Assembly: GCF_014851395.1 (NCBI RefSeq)
Contig: NW_024040817.1
Span: 29,483,976 to 29,547,975 of the forward strand
DNA length: 64,000 nucleotides
Direction of reading: 5' to 3'
Origin: Micropterus salmoides
Taxonomy: Eukaryota > Chordata > Actinopteri > Centrarchiformes > Centrarchidae
The translations under genes were made by a program, and so were the position numbers. How positions within the stretch are numbered: position 1 is the stretch's first letter; every line of letters starts with the position of its first letter. The notes beneath the pieces were generated by a model. The model had not been told where the DNA came from. It saw only the letters and a program-made list of their open reading frames with translations, and ran no database searches. Shown in pieces: positions 48,300 to 61,118 of this stretch.

Positions 48300-48825
48300 T
48301 ACTTTCACAGTCCCTCACAGTTTCCTCTCCCCTCTGGCAGGAGGCTGCGGTCCATCAGGGCCAAAACCTCTCGCCACAAAACAGCTTCTTCCCATCTGCA
48401 GCTGCCTCATCAACAAGGCCCGGGTCCCCCACTGACACTCCCCCCTTGCAAATGATACAAATGTCTCTGCACATGTAAATACTGTTTCATCTCGTGTCGG
48501 GCACAGACCTGGCACATCGCACATATTTGTTGTTGATTGTTGATCTTTGTTGTTGCATATTTTTATGTTGTCAGTTTATATATTTATATGTACACAATAT
48601 TCTCTTCTGTTGCGTTACTTCTGCACAGCACAGACCCAGAATAATGCATGTATATATCTGTAACGTTGTTCTTCCATTCCATATTGATGTATTTCTACAT
48701 TTATTTATGTTGACTGTATGTTTGTCTATGTGTAGCACCTTATCACCACAACAAATTCCTCGTATGTGTAAAACACTACATGGCAATAAAGCTCCTTCTG
48801 ATTCTGATTCTTCTGATTCAGTCAG
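48300..48825 (+). mobile_element. LINE 3' end: ORF2 C-terminus, 3' UTR and TTCTGA tail
   Basis: With frameshifts the plus strand encodes RLRSIRAKTSRHKNSFFPSA, a common C-terminus of fish non-LTR retrotransposons. An AT-rich 3' UTR follows, then GGCAATAAAGCTCCTTCTGA with repeated TTCTGA units. A similar AATAAAGCTATTCTGACTCTGA tail lies near 61955. Confidence 0.75.
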
Positions 48826-49039
48826 CCCCAGGGCTACATGCTTGCAGCTATTAAGGATTCAGCAGTAAGAATCACAGTCTGGCCCCCCACCCCACCCCCA
48901 ACCCAGGAAAAAAAAGTAAGCTCACCCGAAATATATGGTATAGTTCACACACTGAGTAGAAGCCAGCAGTAATAAAGACTAAAAGTGAAGATTTACCAAT
49001 ATAACATTAAATTAGATAAAGGAGAAATAAGCCTATTAT

Positions 49040-49140
49040 CCCTGCTCGAAAAAAAGCTGACACCAGCATAATTCCCATGCTGGTCTAAGCTGGTGCTGGT
49101 TTGGTGACCAGCTATGCTGGTCTACGCTGTAAAACAGGGA
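49040..49140. repeat. Short GCTGGT-rich palindromic minisatellite
   Basis: The words CCAGC/GCTGG alternate (ATGCTGGTCTAAGCTGGTGC, TGGTGACCAGC, ATGCTGGTCTACGCTG), a known fish dispersed repeat. Confidence 0.65.
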
Positions 49141-49789
49141 TTCTTGCCATAATCAAAATATATTTTATAGGGCCTATTCCTTTCTCATTGGGAAATCATC
49201 GGGAAACTTAATTTGACTTTAATGTCAATGTGAGCATGTTAGCATGCTGAACATCCAACTAAATGTACCACTTCAATTACAGCCCCAGAGAGCTGGTATT
49301 CTTAGAATAGAAGCAGACAGCTGTCCTGCTCGGAGCAGACACGCAGCACAACCGCACTCTTTCTTACGGTAGCAACGCCAGAGCCTGCGTAAGATCCCTG
49401 CAAACCAGCTTAGTTAGCCAGCGTAACCTAATGTTATACTTCAGTCTTGCATGCTAAGTAACTCCTTTTAACTTGGCACAGTTATCTGACAGACCACACA
49501 CATGCACCTCTGACTTGCCCTCAAACACAACCACCTACGTGGAGAGAAGCTCCCACTTCACATGGTTTCTTTGTTTCTGATCACGTGTGTTCATGCTCGC
49601 GCACCCATACATACAGAGGTGGGACAAAGACAATCTAGCTATTGATGGTAATTTTGGTTATAATTATTAATTTAATTAATCACAGTTCCAAATGTTAGTT
49701 TTAAACTACATTTATCTACTTTCTATTATTAATTGTAATATTAATAGTAATAGTAATAGTTGTATTAATAGTAATAATAATAATTATCA

Positions 49790-51376
49790 CACTATCCACA
49801 CTACTCTGGGTTTTTTTAAAACGAATATGATCTCAGTCCACACCAGCATTTTAGCTGCGTATCAGAGTGGATCTCTGTCTATGTTAAAATGACGATCAAG
49901 TGGCCGTTCACGTACACTAGGCATGCACGTTTTATTTTGCATGGACCAATAACGAGCTGGGACTGTTACTGAATGTAACACGGGAGTTAAAACCAGACTG
50001 GGAGTCATAGCAAAGTAAACTGCGACATGCACAGTGTAGGGTATAGGGGAGACCGGGTATGGTTGTAACACTTTCTGCTTCAGTAACTATAACTCACTGA
50101 ATTTTATTAGCTAGAGTTCTCAAATTTTTATACAAAGTACCCACATTTGTTCACTACAAATGGCACCCTTTCAATCCTCTACAAGAATATCACAGACCTC
50201 GTGAGTTGATGTCAAATGCAATGTGTTCCCTTGTTACAACCTACCCCAATAGTGGGGTAGGTTGTAACACATGCTGGGGTAAGTTGTAACAATCACACAA
50301 AAGAATCAAAAATAGATGTCACACTATATGATATGCTTCCAAAACAGGTAGTTATATAAAAGAACAATGTTTCACTCTTGCTGTCTGATGAATCACACAT
50401 GTACAGTATGTGTATGTAAATTTATCTACAGAATAAACTTACTTAAAAGTATACTTAATAAATACTACTACAATGCAGTTCATTAAAGAACATCTCTGTA
50501 CATCTTTAGGTCTAACTAAAAAGAGGTGTGTGTGTGTCAGTGTGCGGATATTCTTATTCAGAGTCACAGTCAGTGCTTGAAGTGGGCCGGTATTCACCGG
50601 TACGTATACCAAAACTTCTATATTTTACTCTTTGGCGTACCGGGACTTTTTCTTGCACACAGGCAAGCTACCCATACTCTTTTCTCCCCTCTCCACCGAT
50701 GGAGTGACAATACACACGCCAACATGTGTACAACATGTGAAAGGGGAGTACTGGTCACAGTGCTGACAAATTAATACTGGTAACCCTGGAGTGCTGGTTT
50801 GGTGGGCCCAGATTGCATAGGGCAATCTGGAAAATATTAAAATCAACATAGTACCTACTTTTATGTATAGAAGATGGTTGTAACACTTTTTAAAGAAGTG
50901 TTACAACCCACCCCACCACTGTCAGCCAATGTTTGGCTAGTGGTTTGAAATTAGAAAGGAAAAAATGCATCCCATGTTGTCTAAGAAACTACATTTCAAT
51001 CTAATATAAATCAAAAAATTCTATCTGCAATAGTATAGATACTAAACAAAAAATAGTCTTGATCAAAAAATTTACCTCAAAATCAGTTTTTTGTCTTTAT
51101 ATTCTGAATACACCTCTTTCCAGACTTGATACCCACCATGCCTGATCAGGGAGGAAGCAGGTAAATACCGAAATGATCACCTAACTCCTTATCTCTATTT
51201 GGTGGAATTGGTGTTGTTACAACTCTCCCCATGTTACAACCATACCCGGTCTCCCCTAAGGGTTATTTGCACGGTACAAAATATTTGAATAAAAATAATA
51301 GTCAAAAACTCTGTCAGTAGCATCATGTTTCTGCTTTGCATGACTTATCAGAGAGCCAAACGTGAGCGTCTGTCAA
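49790..51376. mobile_element. PIF/Harbinger-like MITE, copy 2, split by a later insertion
   Basis: Positions 49790-50045 and 51257-51376 align with 38010-38430 of copy 1 (shared ACCAATAACGAGCTGGGACT-like, CAGACTGGGAGTC, GCGACATGCACAGT, TTATTTGCACGGTAC, TTTCTGCTTTGCA). The 1.2-kb element between them is foreign. The right end of this copy is missing. Confidence 0.75.
50046..51256. mobile_element. TA-targeting DNA element with GTTGTAAC repeats, 1.2 kb
   Basis: It has perfect 25-bp terminal inverted repeats, beginning GGGGAGACCGGGTATGG, and both outer flanks are TA. Aligning with MITE copy 1 (GTGTAGACAGATAAGTTTTATT) shows a single TA at the empty site, so the TA was duplicated. GTTGTAAC or its complement occurs at least eight times, including two exact palindromes at 50233-50268 (16-bp arms) and 50876-50908 (13-bp arms). 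There is no coding frame of note, so it must have been moved by another element's transposase. The superfamily is open; TA duplication suggests Tc1/mariner-like machinery. Confidence 0.82.
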
Positions 51377-51434
51377 TGTCGCTGCCCTCAGTGGGAACAA
51401 GCAATTGTCGCTGCCCTCAGTGGGAACAAGCAAT
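51377..51434. repeat. 29-bp unit in tandem, two copies
   Basis: TGTCGCTGCCCTCAGTGGG plus ten further bases is repeated exactly at 51377-51405 and 51406-51434, just at the broken right end of MITE copy 2. Confidence 0.95.
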
Positions 51435-53220
51435 TGTTGCTTGCCTACGTTCCATCTCAGAAGAAATAACATGCATTTTTTTTTTTATCTGTTCCAATGC
51501 TGTTCATATATTAACCCTTCAAATGAGCTTTCACAAACCCATCCTAGTCAAACTGTCATTTTCACTTGTGCAAGTGCTCTTTTCACTCATCACACACATA
51601 CAATAAAATCCACAAACACACAGGATCCCATTCAGGAGCTTGGAAAAGAGAAGAGAAATAATCCCGGGTCCCCATGGGAGCAGATGTCCCCGGCACAAAC
51701 AAGCGACAGATTGCCTCAGCCCACGGCCAGGCTGAAGGTGCTCTGCAGAGAGGAGGGAGGTCATTACTGCTGGCCCTCCTGCACAGGAGGAGACATTGAG
51801 GAGGGGGGAGTGAAGAGGCTGCAGGGCTCAACACAGTGCTCACACACTCCACTCTGCCGCCGCTTTTCATCTGCTAAAATGCATCAGGTCACATTTGAAC
51901 TGAAACCACTTACCAACTTTTTTTGTAACCTGCAGCAGATCAACTGTGTGCCATTTAGTTGCTGAGGCATGAAATAACATGGACAGAGAACTCAGGGGGG
52001 AGACTTTGCAAACTGCAGAAAAGATGACCAGCTTGACCCATACAGTAAATATTATTGGAGCAGAGATTGACTCAACTCATGCAGATCCTGTACAGGTCCA
52101 CAGTGCATGGACCCAACTGATTATCAGCTTATTACACAGAGTTGTGAAGTGGGAGGACCAGGTGGTTCAAAGTGTATTTGTCAATGCGGGAACACAGGAG
52201 TCTCCTGGATAATTTAACAATACTATAGCTTTATGTTATGGCCACCAGTTTGAATTATTTTGACTCTGTTTCTGATAAATCTTGTTTTTGTTTTTTTTTG
52301 GAATGGCAAATATCAGTGTTCTGATATCCATAAGCCTCAACAGATGTTACTGTTGTTATGAAGAAAGGAGACAAGGTGAAGTTCACGCGACGGACTGTCA
52401 ATCTAGCACTACCCCTAGCAGGCTAACATGTTTTTAGAAGAGAACAGAAAGCATGGTAGTCAGTGAAATTAGAAGCACTGCTGTGTTAAAAGACCCAGGG
52501 AAACTAAACAACACAACAAAACATCCTCCGCAAAACAGACATCCACAGTGAACAACACAGGATCCAAAATACTACCTAAAATAAATTAATAGACAGCAAT
52601 GACTGAAGCCTTCATAATGTCTAATGTTTTATTTTTTTTTAAATGTTACGGTTGTGATGGACACTTCAGGATTTGGTTATTGAAGTTAACATTTGTGTGT
52701 TGTCTTTATATTACAGTGGTACTGAGCTGTGTTTTTGTCATTATCTGATATTTCTCCAGACAGACATGACAAACTTGTTGGAAGTCTTTTACTGAGCGAC
52801 AGACCCACACATTAAAGAGAAAAAGTGTGTGATTACATAACTGTAGTATCTCTTAATCTTCTAATCAACTACAGGTTACAGTATGCTTGCATGAATATTC
52901 ATAATGGAGATGAAGTCATATTTTGGAGCAAAGGTGGCTTGCATGTTATACACTGGAGTTCCACTTTAATCCAGTGAAGCTGGAGAGTGGGGCTCCGTCT
53001 CTTCAGCAAGGGTCCCTCTTCTGCCTCTACATACACGCTACGCCTACACATGCGCACTGTCGACCCAGGGTTAGGGTTACAATTTTGGATTTATTTACAC
53101 AACATTTATTGAAAGTGTTATTCTTTTTTACATGTTTATTTACAACATTAAACATTGAAATGTATATTGTAATAGGTTGTATATTAACTTATTGGGAGAA
53201 AACTGGTAGTTCCATGTAAA
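51435..53220. other. Gene-free stretch
   Basis: The 186-codon plus frame at 51405-51965 starts in the tandem repeat and shows no domain or codon pattern of a gene. Nothing else is recognisable. Confidence 0.45.
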
Positions 53221-53334
53221 ATCAGACGTTGAGCACCCCCATTTCGCCAAAATGGCACGATCCTTGTTTCGTTTCGATTGACAGTCGAATCAGGCTCCCC
53301 CTATCGAATCTTCGACTATTCGGGGTCAGCCCTA
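53221..53334 (-). mobile_element. Likely hAT-type MITE end
   Basis: Read on minus it starts TAGGGCTGACCCCGAATAGT and CGAAGATTCGATAGGG, a recognisable fish MITE terminus. The other end was not found. Confidence 0.45.
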
Positions 53335-56300
53335 CAAAAAATGAGCCAACTGACCCCTTTGACTGTCTCTGTCAGAAAAAGGGTGGTCAATAGGGGCCTA
53401 CTGATGAAGCCTGTGAAGCGGTTGAAAGCTAGTAGGTGGACCTTTGAATTGTGACTATTAACAACGTGTGGCTTTATGGATGGCAATATCAATTGGTTGA
53501 TCTGAAATATTTCAGCAACTATTTGATGCATTACCATAGAATTTTTTACAGACAAGATAGTGCTCCCCAGGTAATGATCCTCTTACGTTTCCTGTTCTGC
53601 CACCATGATGCTGAAATTTGTGGCTTTGAGTAAAATATCTCACCAATTATTGCCAATTGCCATGAAATCTTCATTGCATTTGCACACCCACTTGCAATAG
53701 GTATAGATTCAGAAAAAGTTTTCTTCTACAACCAGTAGGCCCAAAATAACTCCTCCCACTTTGCTACTCTGTGATCTATAAAACAACAGTACACACAATT
53801 TTATACATGGAAGAATTACTCTTATTATACAGTAATGACCAAGTAACCAAAAATGCAAAGCTGACTCGGATGAATAGATGAACTTGTAAATACGCTCTCC
53901 TGCTGTTTGAGACCATCTAAGTGGATTTGTAGATGAGAAAAGAGACGTGTGAAAAACTGCAGGTGTAACCACAAAGCAGACTCAGGAGGCAGAACAGCTG
54001 GAGTAAAAACAGTGTAAAACTGGGTCAAAAGGCAGCAACAGTTGATTGGGGGGGAGGGTCAGATCAAGAAAACAAATCCAGAGGGCTAAAGCAAGCAGGC
54101 CATAGTCAAGAGGCAAGAGATGGTCTTTAGATCAGAAGAAAATAAATATTAAGGCAACAAATAAATGACAATCTGGCGGACGGTGACTAATTTCCCTTTA
54201 TAGATAGTGCTGGGCGGAGAGATGACTCAATCAGGTGGTACTGAGGCGGCAAACTCAAGTGACGGCTGGTGGAATTAGGGACGGAATATACACAATGCAA
54301 AGATCAATCAAATTAAAGACGCAGTAGAGGAAAGCAAGGAGGTTGAGTGCAGTGCTTGCATAGATGAAGCTATAGTACACATGTTGCTCATTTAGTTTCA
54401 GTTTCATTTCAGTTTCTGTGAATATTATCAGCAGGTTGGACCACAATCTGCTAACTCTAACCCTGCCACTGTGGTAAAGGGGACTGTAACATTCTGGGGG
54501 CTTTTCATACTAGGGGAGTAATCCTTCCAGTAAAGTGCCTGTCACACGAAGCAATGGGTTTCTTAAGTAACGTGTACAAAGTATCGGTACTTCAATTATC
54601 AAATCAAAGTGATAATGAGACGTATAGCCTCAGAGGTATTAGAGCCTTTGTTTTTAATGAATATAAGCTGTGACTAAGCTAGTAGAAGAAAACTGCTCTG
54701 CTCTGGCAGAAAAACAACCACTCTATGAGGCTTTAAGGGAGAACCCTTTTGGGTGGAAATGGCTTTGACGAGATATTTTTCTGTTGTCGCTGCGACTACA
54801 CTGTCCCCAAACCTTCCCAGTATCAAAATTACGGAGCGAGAGGCTCAGTTCATGAAAAAACTGGCCCACATCAATTCAAGTTCAGTAATATTGAAGGTTG
54901 TGGAAATAGTTTCCCCTCTCCTCATAGAGAACTTCTATCAGCTACAGTTAAGTTTGGATGGTGAGAGAGAAGGGATTAATGGCGACTAATGGCGGTTTGC
55001 CACATTCAAGCTTGGTTTGTGGTTTGACTGAGTCCCAACAGAAGAAATAATACGTTTCATTTCTTTAGATGTTTGACATGCCTGTTTGTTAACTTCAACA
55101 TCAGCCTGCCACACAACTTTTAAACATTATGTTGCTCCATCTCTATCACAAAACAGGCTTGCTATGTTTTACTATGTATCTCAAAGACAATTATAACAGT
55201 GCTATGTGTATCACTTCAACATCAATCACTCAATTGACATTTGAGAGATAACTGGAAAAAGAAAAAGACCAGTACTGAGAAGGTGAGTGTTAGACTCCAC
55301 ACAAGACCTGAGGAATATCATAGAGATTTTAATCTCTTTGTGGAGGACAAGATTCAGTACTTGTGATCATGTTTGAAGTAAGAAAAAAAAATTCAGGTTC
55401 TGTGTGTGTATTGCAATAATGTTCTTATGTCAAACTCTGACATTCAAAAGTGTGTTCGTGGTTGAGTGTAGAAACCAGTGCTTTCACAAGCTAACAAAAG
55501 ATCAATGGAATTTAAGACTGTCTTGGTTAAGGCTCGTGCAGACTACATGACTTTCAGCGTCTGCCGATGGCCGTGCTGTTCAGACTACACAACTTGCCGT
55601 CTTGTGGCGGCACTCTTGAAGTCGTTGTGGCGTTCAGACTACATGACTGATAGGTGACAGGGGGTCTGTCACCCAACGCTGGTCTCCAAACCCTGTCAAG
55701 GAAACACGTGAAATGTGAAACGGGAATACAATAATTATTAAATTATAACAATAATTAATTAATCAAATAAGAATCAACAATTTCCTTTCAGTAATATTGG
55801 ATTCGTTAACTGAAATTTTACTACAGCTACTCTAGTCCTATATTGAGAATAGGGATAAGATGCCCAAAGGCTATACATTCTAACCAAGCGGGATTGTTCC
55901 AGTCTGAGATGTGAATTCAGTGTGAAAGTCCCTTAAACCTGCATTCTATTGCAGTCAGCAGGGGGCGACTCTTTTGGTTGCAAAAAGAAGTCCGGTTCCA
56001 TTAGAAATAATAATAAAAACCACCTACTTCTCACCTGATTTATTACCTCAGTAAACACTTTCGTAATGAGTTTACGGTCTCAGTCGCTAGTTTCAAGTCT
56101 TCTTTAATACAACATGATGTTCACTCAGTAAATTATGGTCCCATTTAGAGGAAAATAGACCATAAAGCAGACTATGCTTCAGGGCAGGATTATCTGTGAT
56201 TGACTAGATGGTGACCTGTCAATCAGGCTAGAGTGAAAATGTATATTTACTGTGTAAATTTAACCAGCGCTGTTGAAAAAGCTTATAGGGAGTTGGCCGT

Positions 56301-57350
56301 TCACTTTCTCTGGTGAGTACATTTAGTTTTAAGACTGTTAAAATGACAGTTAATGTGAATTACAGATGCACCTAGCTAAGCAAGCTAGGTAGTTCCACAC
56401 ACGGCCGTTAGCTCTACCCTCTCGTCCAAATACGGTCACGTCCAGTGCTGCTGGTTGCAAAAACTCAAAATGGCGGTGCCTTAACAGCCAAACTCGAGGC
56501 TTCAAAACGGCAGTCCAGAAACCAGCGGGTGAAGTCACGATGACTAAGTCCATTTCTTATACAGTCTATGATTCTAACCCTATTCTAACCAATACTATGT
56601 ATCTGCAGTACCGGAGGCTGCAGTTTCAGGACCCGAGCAATCCTGGGACCGCAGTTCTAGGACGGTAGTTCTTTTGCGACAGCGCCATCTAGTGGAATGG
56701 TGGTGGTAATGCACAGCAACGCGAAGGAGGTTAACCCTGTCTGCTAGCACGTCGGCCGTGAGCAGCTGTAGGGTTAACCGGTCGACATGCATATAATCAA
56801 CAACTTAAGTTTAGGCACACTCTCGGTAATGGTTGTGGTAAGGGTAATTGGCTTTGGAGGGCTGTCAAGATTAATGGTGCTTTCAGACCAAAAGCAAAGC
56901 GAGCGTTTGGGGCAGTGAGTTGGCAGTGAGAATGCAAAGACACGTATTCCTGTCGGGTGGTGCGAAGCGACGTGAAGGGGGCAGTGCCGGCGACGCAAAG
57001 GCTAATCGAAGGCAACGCGAAGGAGTTCGCATGAGTTAAATATTTTCAACTCAAGCAAGAAATTTGCAAGACGCTGAGTCGCGATAGCCTGTCAATGTTG
57101 AGATTGTCCGTCACCAATGGCAAATGTGGTCTTGAATTTTAAACAGGGTCTTATCTTTTTATACCAGTTATATTAAGATATCACAACTAATGATAAATTT
57201 GTGTCTAAAAATTGGAACAACTTCTGCTTCTTACAACTACTGTAACAAATTGCTGTATTGTTCTTCCTGAGAGAATTTGATGTCGGTGTTACCGGCGCCA
57301 GACCTGAACCGGCAGCAAAGGTTACACAGGCTAGGGAGCACTGTGTAGCC
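53335..57350. other. Gene-free stretch with repeat fragments
   Basis: A block at 55535-55650 repeats TTCAGACTACAYRAC-type words three times. At 56870-57030 a GAAGGCAACGCGAAGGAGTT-type region is GC-richer than its surroundings. No gene or RNA was recognised. Confidence 0.4.
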
Positions 57351-57351
57351 A

Positions 57352-58104
57352 CTGTGGATTAATAGGGAGATGACCAAAGTTAGCGTCTTGCTCAAGCCAG
57401 AGCTCATTTATTTCTGACTACAATCACGTACCGTCTCAGTCACATTATCTTCAGCTTCCTGCCACATATCCGAAATTGATTTAACTCAAAATAATATGTA
57501 ACAAAATAATATAACTCAAAACACACATATTAACACTGTTCTAAATTCCCATATTCTGCCAATTACATTACATTTCTGCTAACATTCATTGTAACACTAG
57601 CATGAAATACACATACACCTTTCTACACATTTCTTGAACGTCACACTCTCTCCTACACTTGCACTTAAACGCAGCGCGTAACAATATGGCGGGACCACCA
57701 CACGTTAATGTGTGACCAGTGATGTGAACTAGTTTGAATATGGTATCTTTCCTCTGACCATTTACTCAGTACTGCCTGGCTAAAACTCTTAACAACATCT
57801 AGAACACATTTTCGTCTGTTACAGAATGTTAATGTTAGTTACTCACACTTACATAACTACCAAGAGAGACTGAAGCTCATGAAAAAAAGCTACTTAACAT
57901 GACGACGCTCGTCGGCGCAAAACAAAGCTTACTCCGCATTACACACATCTTGAAATCATCTTACAACATTACAGAACATTTTATACTGCATTCACATTAC
58001 ATACTGATCCAAGCTAAACATAGAAAAACGGGTTTTACCGTACCTGTGGATTAATAGAGAGATGACCTAGCGTCTTGCTCAAGCCAGAGCTTGTTTATTT
58101 CTGA
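57352..58104. repeat. Direct repeats about 690 bp apart, possible decayed LTR-type element
   Basis: CTGTGGATTAATAGGGAGATG through TCTTGCTCAAGCCAGAGCTC (57352-57417) recurs at 58044-58104 with a few changes and a 6-bp indel. Same orientation and spacing fit LTR fragments of a short element or a segmental duplication. No protein remains lie between. Confidence 0.5.
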
Positions 58105-59772
58105 GCTACTTGATCCACAGCAGTACCAGAGCAGCATGTACTGACGAGTAAGTGCATTAACTTAATTGACTTTTTTAAATTTTTTTTTTTTTTAGAATTA
58201 TTAGACTAGAATAGAAGTATTAGAATAGATCAATTATTAACAAAAAAATGGGGGATGTCTGTTTACATAAAACTAAAAATGAAGCATTTCCAACCTACTA
58301 CATTGGCAGTATTGCCTGCAGAACAGAGGGACTGAAGGCCCATTACTCAAAACTTGTGCAGTTAGAAAATGTCCTATTGGATCGAAAGGCCAGTTGTTTC
58401 AAAAATAGACAGTCTGCAGTTGGAGCTTCATGAAGTGATAGCCACACAGATAGCCACAGATAGAACTGATAGCTGAAACTGAGTTAAATATTGTTTCCTA
58501 TTATATTTGACATGCATCATTACCATCGGCTAAAGCAGTTTAAATTTGCCCATCCTTACCGGACACCGAATGTGAGGCTAAAGTGACATGGTATGAGTTT
58601 GCAACTTTAGATGCAGAGCAAAACCACGTGCCGTGAGTGCCACCACTGAAAAGAGGTGATTGCCAACAGATGATTTTCAAGTGAAAACACTTGCCATTTA
58701 TATTTAGATGGCCCCTGCCTGTGTTATCATTTTCTGTGAGATTTTACATTTTGAAAGATTTGTGATTCAGCATGAGTTCTATGCTATATTAGGATCTTAG
58801 TTAGCTCAAGTAACTTAAGTCTAAACAGACCTTTCACATGTTTAAGTCCCGTTTTGTCCATTTCCACTCCAAATGCCTTTACAAGGATTACTGAGTTAAA
58901 GAAATTAAGTTATTTATCAAATTGCTTTGTTTTGCCATTGAATAACTTCTTCTTTATATGATACATTCAGTTATTTTGGAAGTAGATCTGCAGTAGGATA
59001 AACTGAGCTTTGGTTTAATTGAATAATTAGTAAATAGATTTGGGTTTGAACTTAACTGAACCTGTTTTAACATACAGTATCATTCATTTATATATGGGCA
59101 GGGTTGTGAATCAGGGTATTAACCAGAATCAAGTTTTAAAGAATCGTGATGGAGATCAATCTGTTTTGATTGGAAACGTTTTACACTGACAAAGTAGTTC
59201 CAATATGAGGCCTGGTGTAAGAACACTCTGAAGAAGCACTAAAATTGTAAAATACAGTAAAATTGGCATATTGTATTGTGAATACTTATATGTTAAATAA
59301 AGGTTATGTTGGTGTGTTTTGTTTTACAATATGCTTCCAAGCCGGGGCAGGTCAGGAAATCTCCAACCAGATGACCTGCTTGATGTTGATGCACCTATTA
59401 TTACTAGTTACTAACTCAATCTTCTGTCAAAAAACAAAAACACTATCCCTTTAACTGCTATGATCCTCACTTCCAGGGTGTTGGCAACTGCAGAACCACT
59501 CCACATCCAGCTTACCTGGACAACACAAGTGAAATGAATAATAATGAACAGGCAAACCTGTGTTTTGTCTGGTTTTGCACTTTTCATATTGGAAGGTTAA
59601 ATTTGCTGGTCTTGCACAACCTGATAGATTTTACTCCCTCGTGCAGAGCATCTGTTTCTTTTCCTGTCATTATGTGAGTTCAGATGTTTCATAGACATCA
59701 ACCCAACTAATGGCACCAAGATGGCAAAGCTGTTCAGCCATAGAAGTGGGAAGGTGCATGAGACGAACAACT
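58105..59772. other. Gene-free stretch
   Basis: AT-rich; no gene, RNA or repeat recognised. Confidence 0.45.
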
Positions 59773-60042
59773 GTATGTATGCCGCCTTTCTAGTCTTTGC
59801 GAACACTCAAAGCGCTTTTGCACTACATCGCATTCACCATTCACACTTATTCATACACTGAGCTTAAGTGCTCAAACAGAAACTAACATTCATACAAAAT
59901 CAAAAAAGCTGGTGGAACAGCCACCAGGGGCAGTTCACGGTTTAGTATCTCACCAAAGGACACTTTCACCTGCAGCAGCCAGGGATTGAACCACCAATCT
60001 TTTGATTAATAGGCAACCCGCTCTACCCCTGAGCCGTAACAT
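59773..60042 (-). mobile_element. tRNA-derived SINE, nearly full copy
   Basis: On minus the head reads GGCTCAGGGGTAGAGCGGG (A box) and, about 45 nt on, GGTTCAATCC (B box, 59983-59992), an RNA polymerase III promoter. The body contains GGTGGCTGTTCCACC, and the 3' part GTGAATGGTGAATGCGATGT, AAAGCGCTTTGAGTG, GACTAGAAAGGCG is that of a common fish SINE. Confidence 0.82.
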
Positions 60043-60440
60043 TGCACTTCGAGGTGTTCTGTGTCCTGATGTGATTTGTTAAAAGGCTCCAGAGCATATC
60101 AGGATTGTTAGTTACTGATAGTTCCAAGATAGTTATTGGTAAGGTCTCATTTACTTTTATGGTCAGTTTTAATGCTTGACTTTGATGCTAATCAATCTGG
60201 GCAGATATTGATCCGTGACTCAAACATTTGAATTTTAATAAATATTTTGTTGCAGCTCTGATTCTGGTTTCATTTAAAAGGTGAAGGTATTCTAATACAA
60301 TGTTCATACATTGTATTAGAATACCGTTCAATATATTTCACAATATGCATAGATTAGCAAAATTGCTAGGTAAAAAGAAATAATTAACTGGAAAAAGAAA
60401 TCAACATATTGTATTTTGACATTTAACATTTATACCAAGA

Positions 60441-61118
60441 CATTCTCACTCCCGACTCGTCACATATTGACGCTTGGTCAAGGCCCTTTGGTGTCGCTTT
60501 TTAATGCCCTGGGAACCCCTTTTGCATCATTTTTACACGTTTAGGGCTCCACGGTCAAGTAAGCAACGCTTAGCAACAACAAATATGCAACTTCCGGCAA
60601 AGTTAGCAACAATGAATATGCAACGTCCTATTAGACTTTCAAAATAGCGTTATGCTAGCGTTTTGAAACGGTGCATTATTAAAGTTGTGAAACGTTGCAA
60701 TTTGGTTAGGTTTAGGCACAAAAACTACTTGGTTAGGTTTAGTCAACAAAAGTACTTGGTTAAGGTTAGGAAAAGATCATGGTTTGGGTTAAAATAACTA
60801 TGAACATCAGTTAATGCATAAGTTAACTAACGTCACTTGTGTAACTTAGGCAATTTACATGACTTGCCTAACTTAAATAAGAATTTTTAATGTTGACTTT
60901 TTGTTTCACACAAACACTTCTGGTTCAAAGTTCCATGTTCTGGCCCTCCTTACTCAGTCTTTTCTGTTAAATATCATATACCTACCTTTACCATCCAAAA
61001 ATTACGCTACAGCACTTCGTTGAACTATGACGCTTTAGGGATCCCCAGTGCGTTACAAACTGATGCCGATGGGTCTTGACTATGTATCCATATGTGACGA
61101 GTCAGGGAGTGAGAACGG
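60441..61118. mobile_element. MITE with inverted ends (TTCTCACTCCC...), about 680 bp
   Basis: The left end ATTCTCACTCCCGACTCG, TCACATATTGACGC and the inverted right end GTTCTCACTCCCTGACTCG, TCACATATGGATAC form about 28-bp terminal repeats. The interior has the repeated GGTTAGGTTTAG and TACTTGGTTA words seen in a frequent fish family. No target duplication was defined. Confidence 0.7.

Noticed and set aside
48128..48478. Frame with poly-Asn and poly-Arg
   Set aside because: Translation of the AAT/AAG microsatellite joined to LINE debris.
51405..51965. 186-codon frame
   Set aside because: Begins in a tandem repeat at a transposon edge and has no recognisable motif.
59983..60037. Free-standing tRNA gene on minus
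   Set aside because: A and B boxes are present, but the tRNA fold does not close and the body is that of a SINE.
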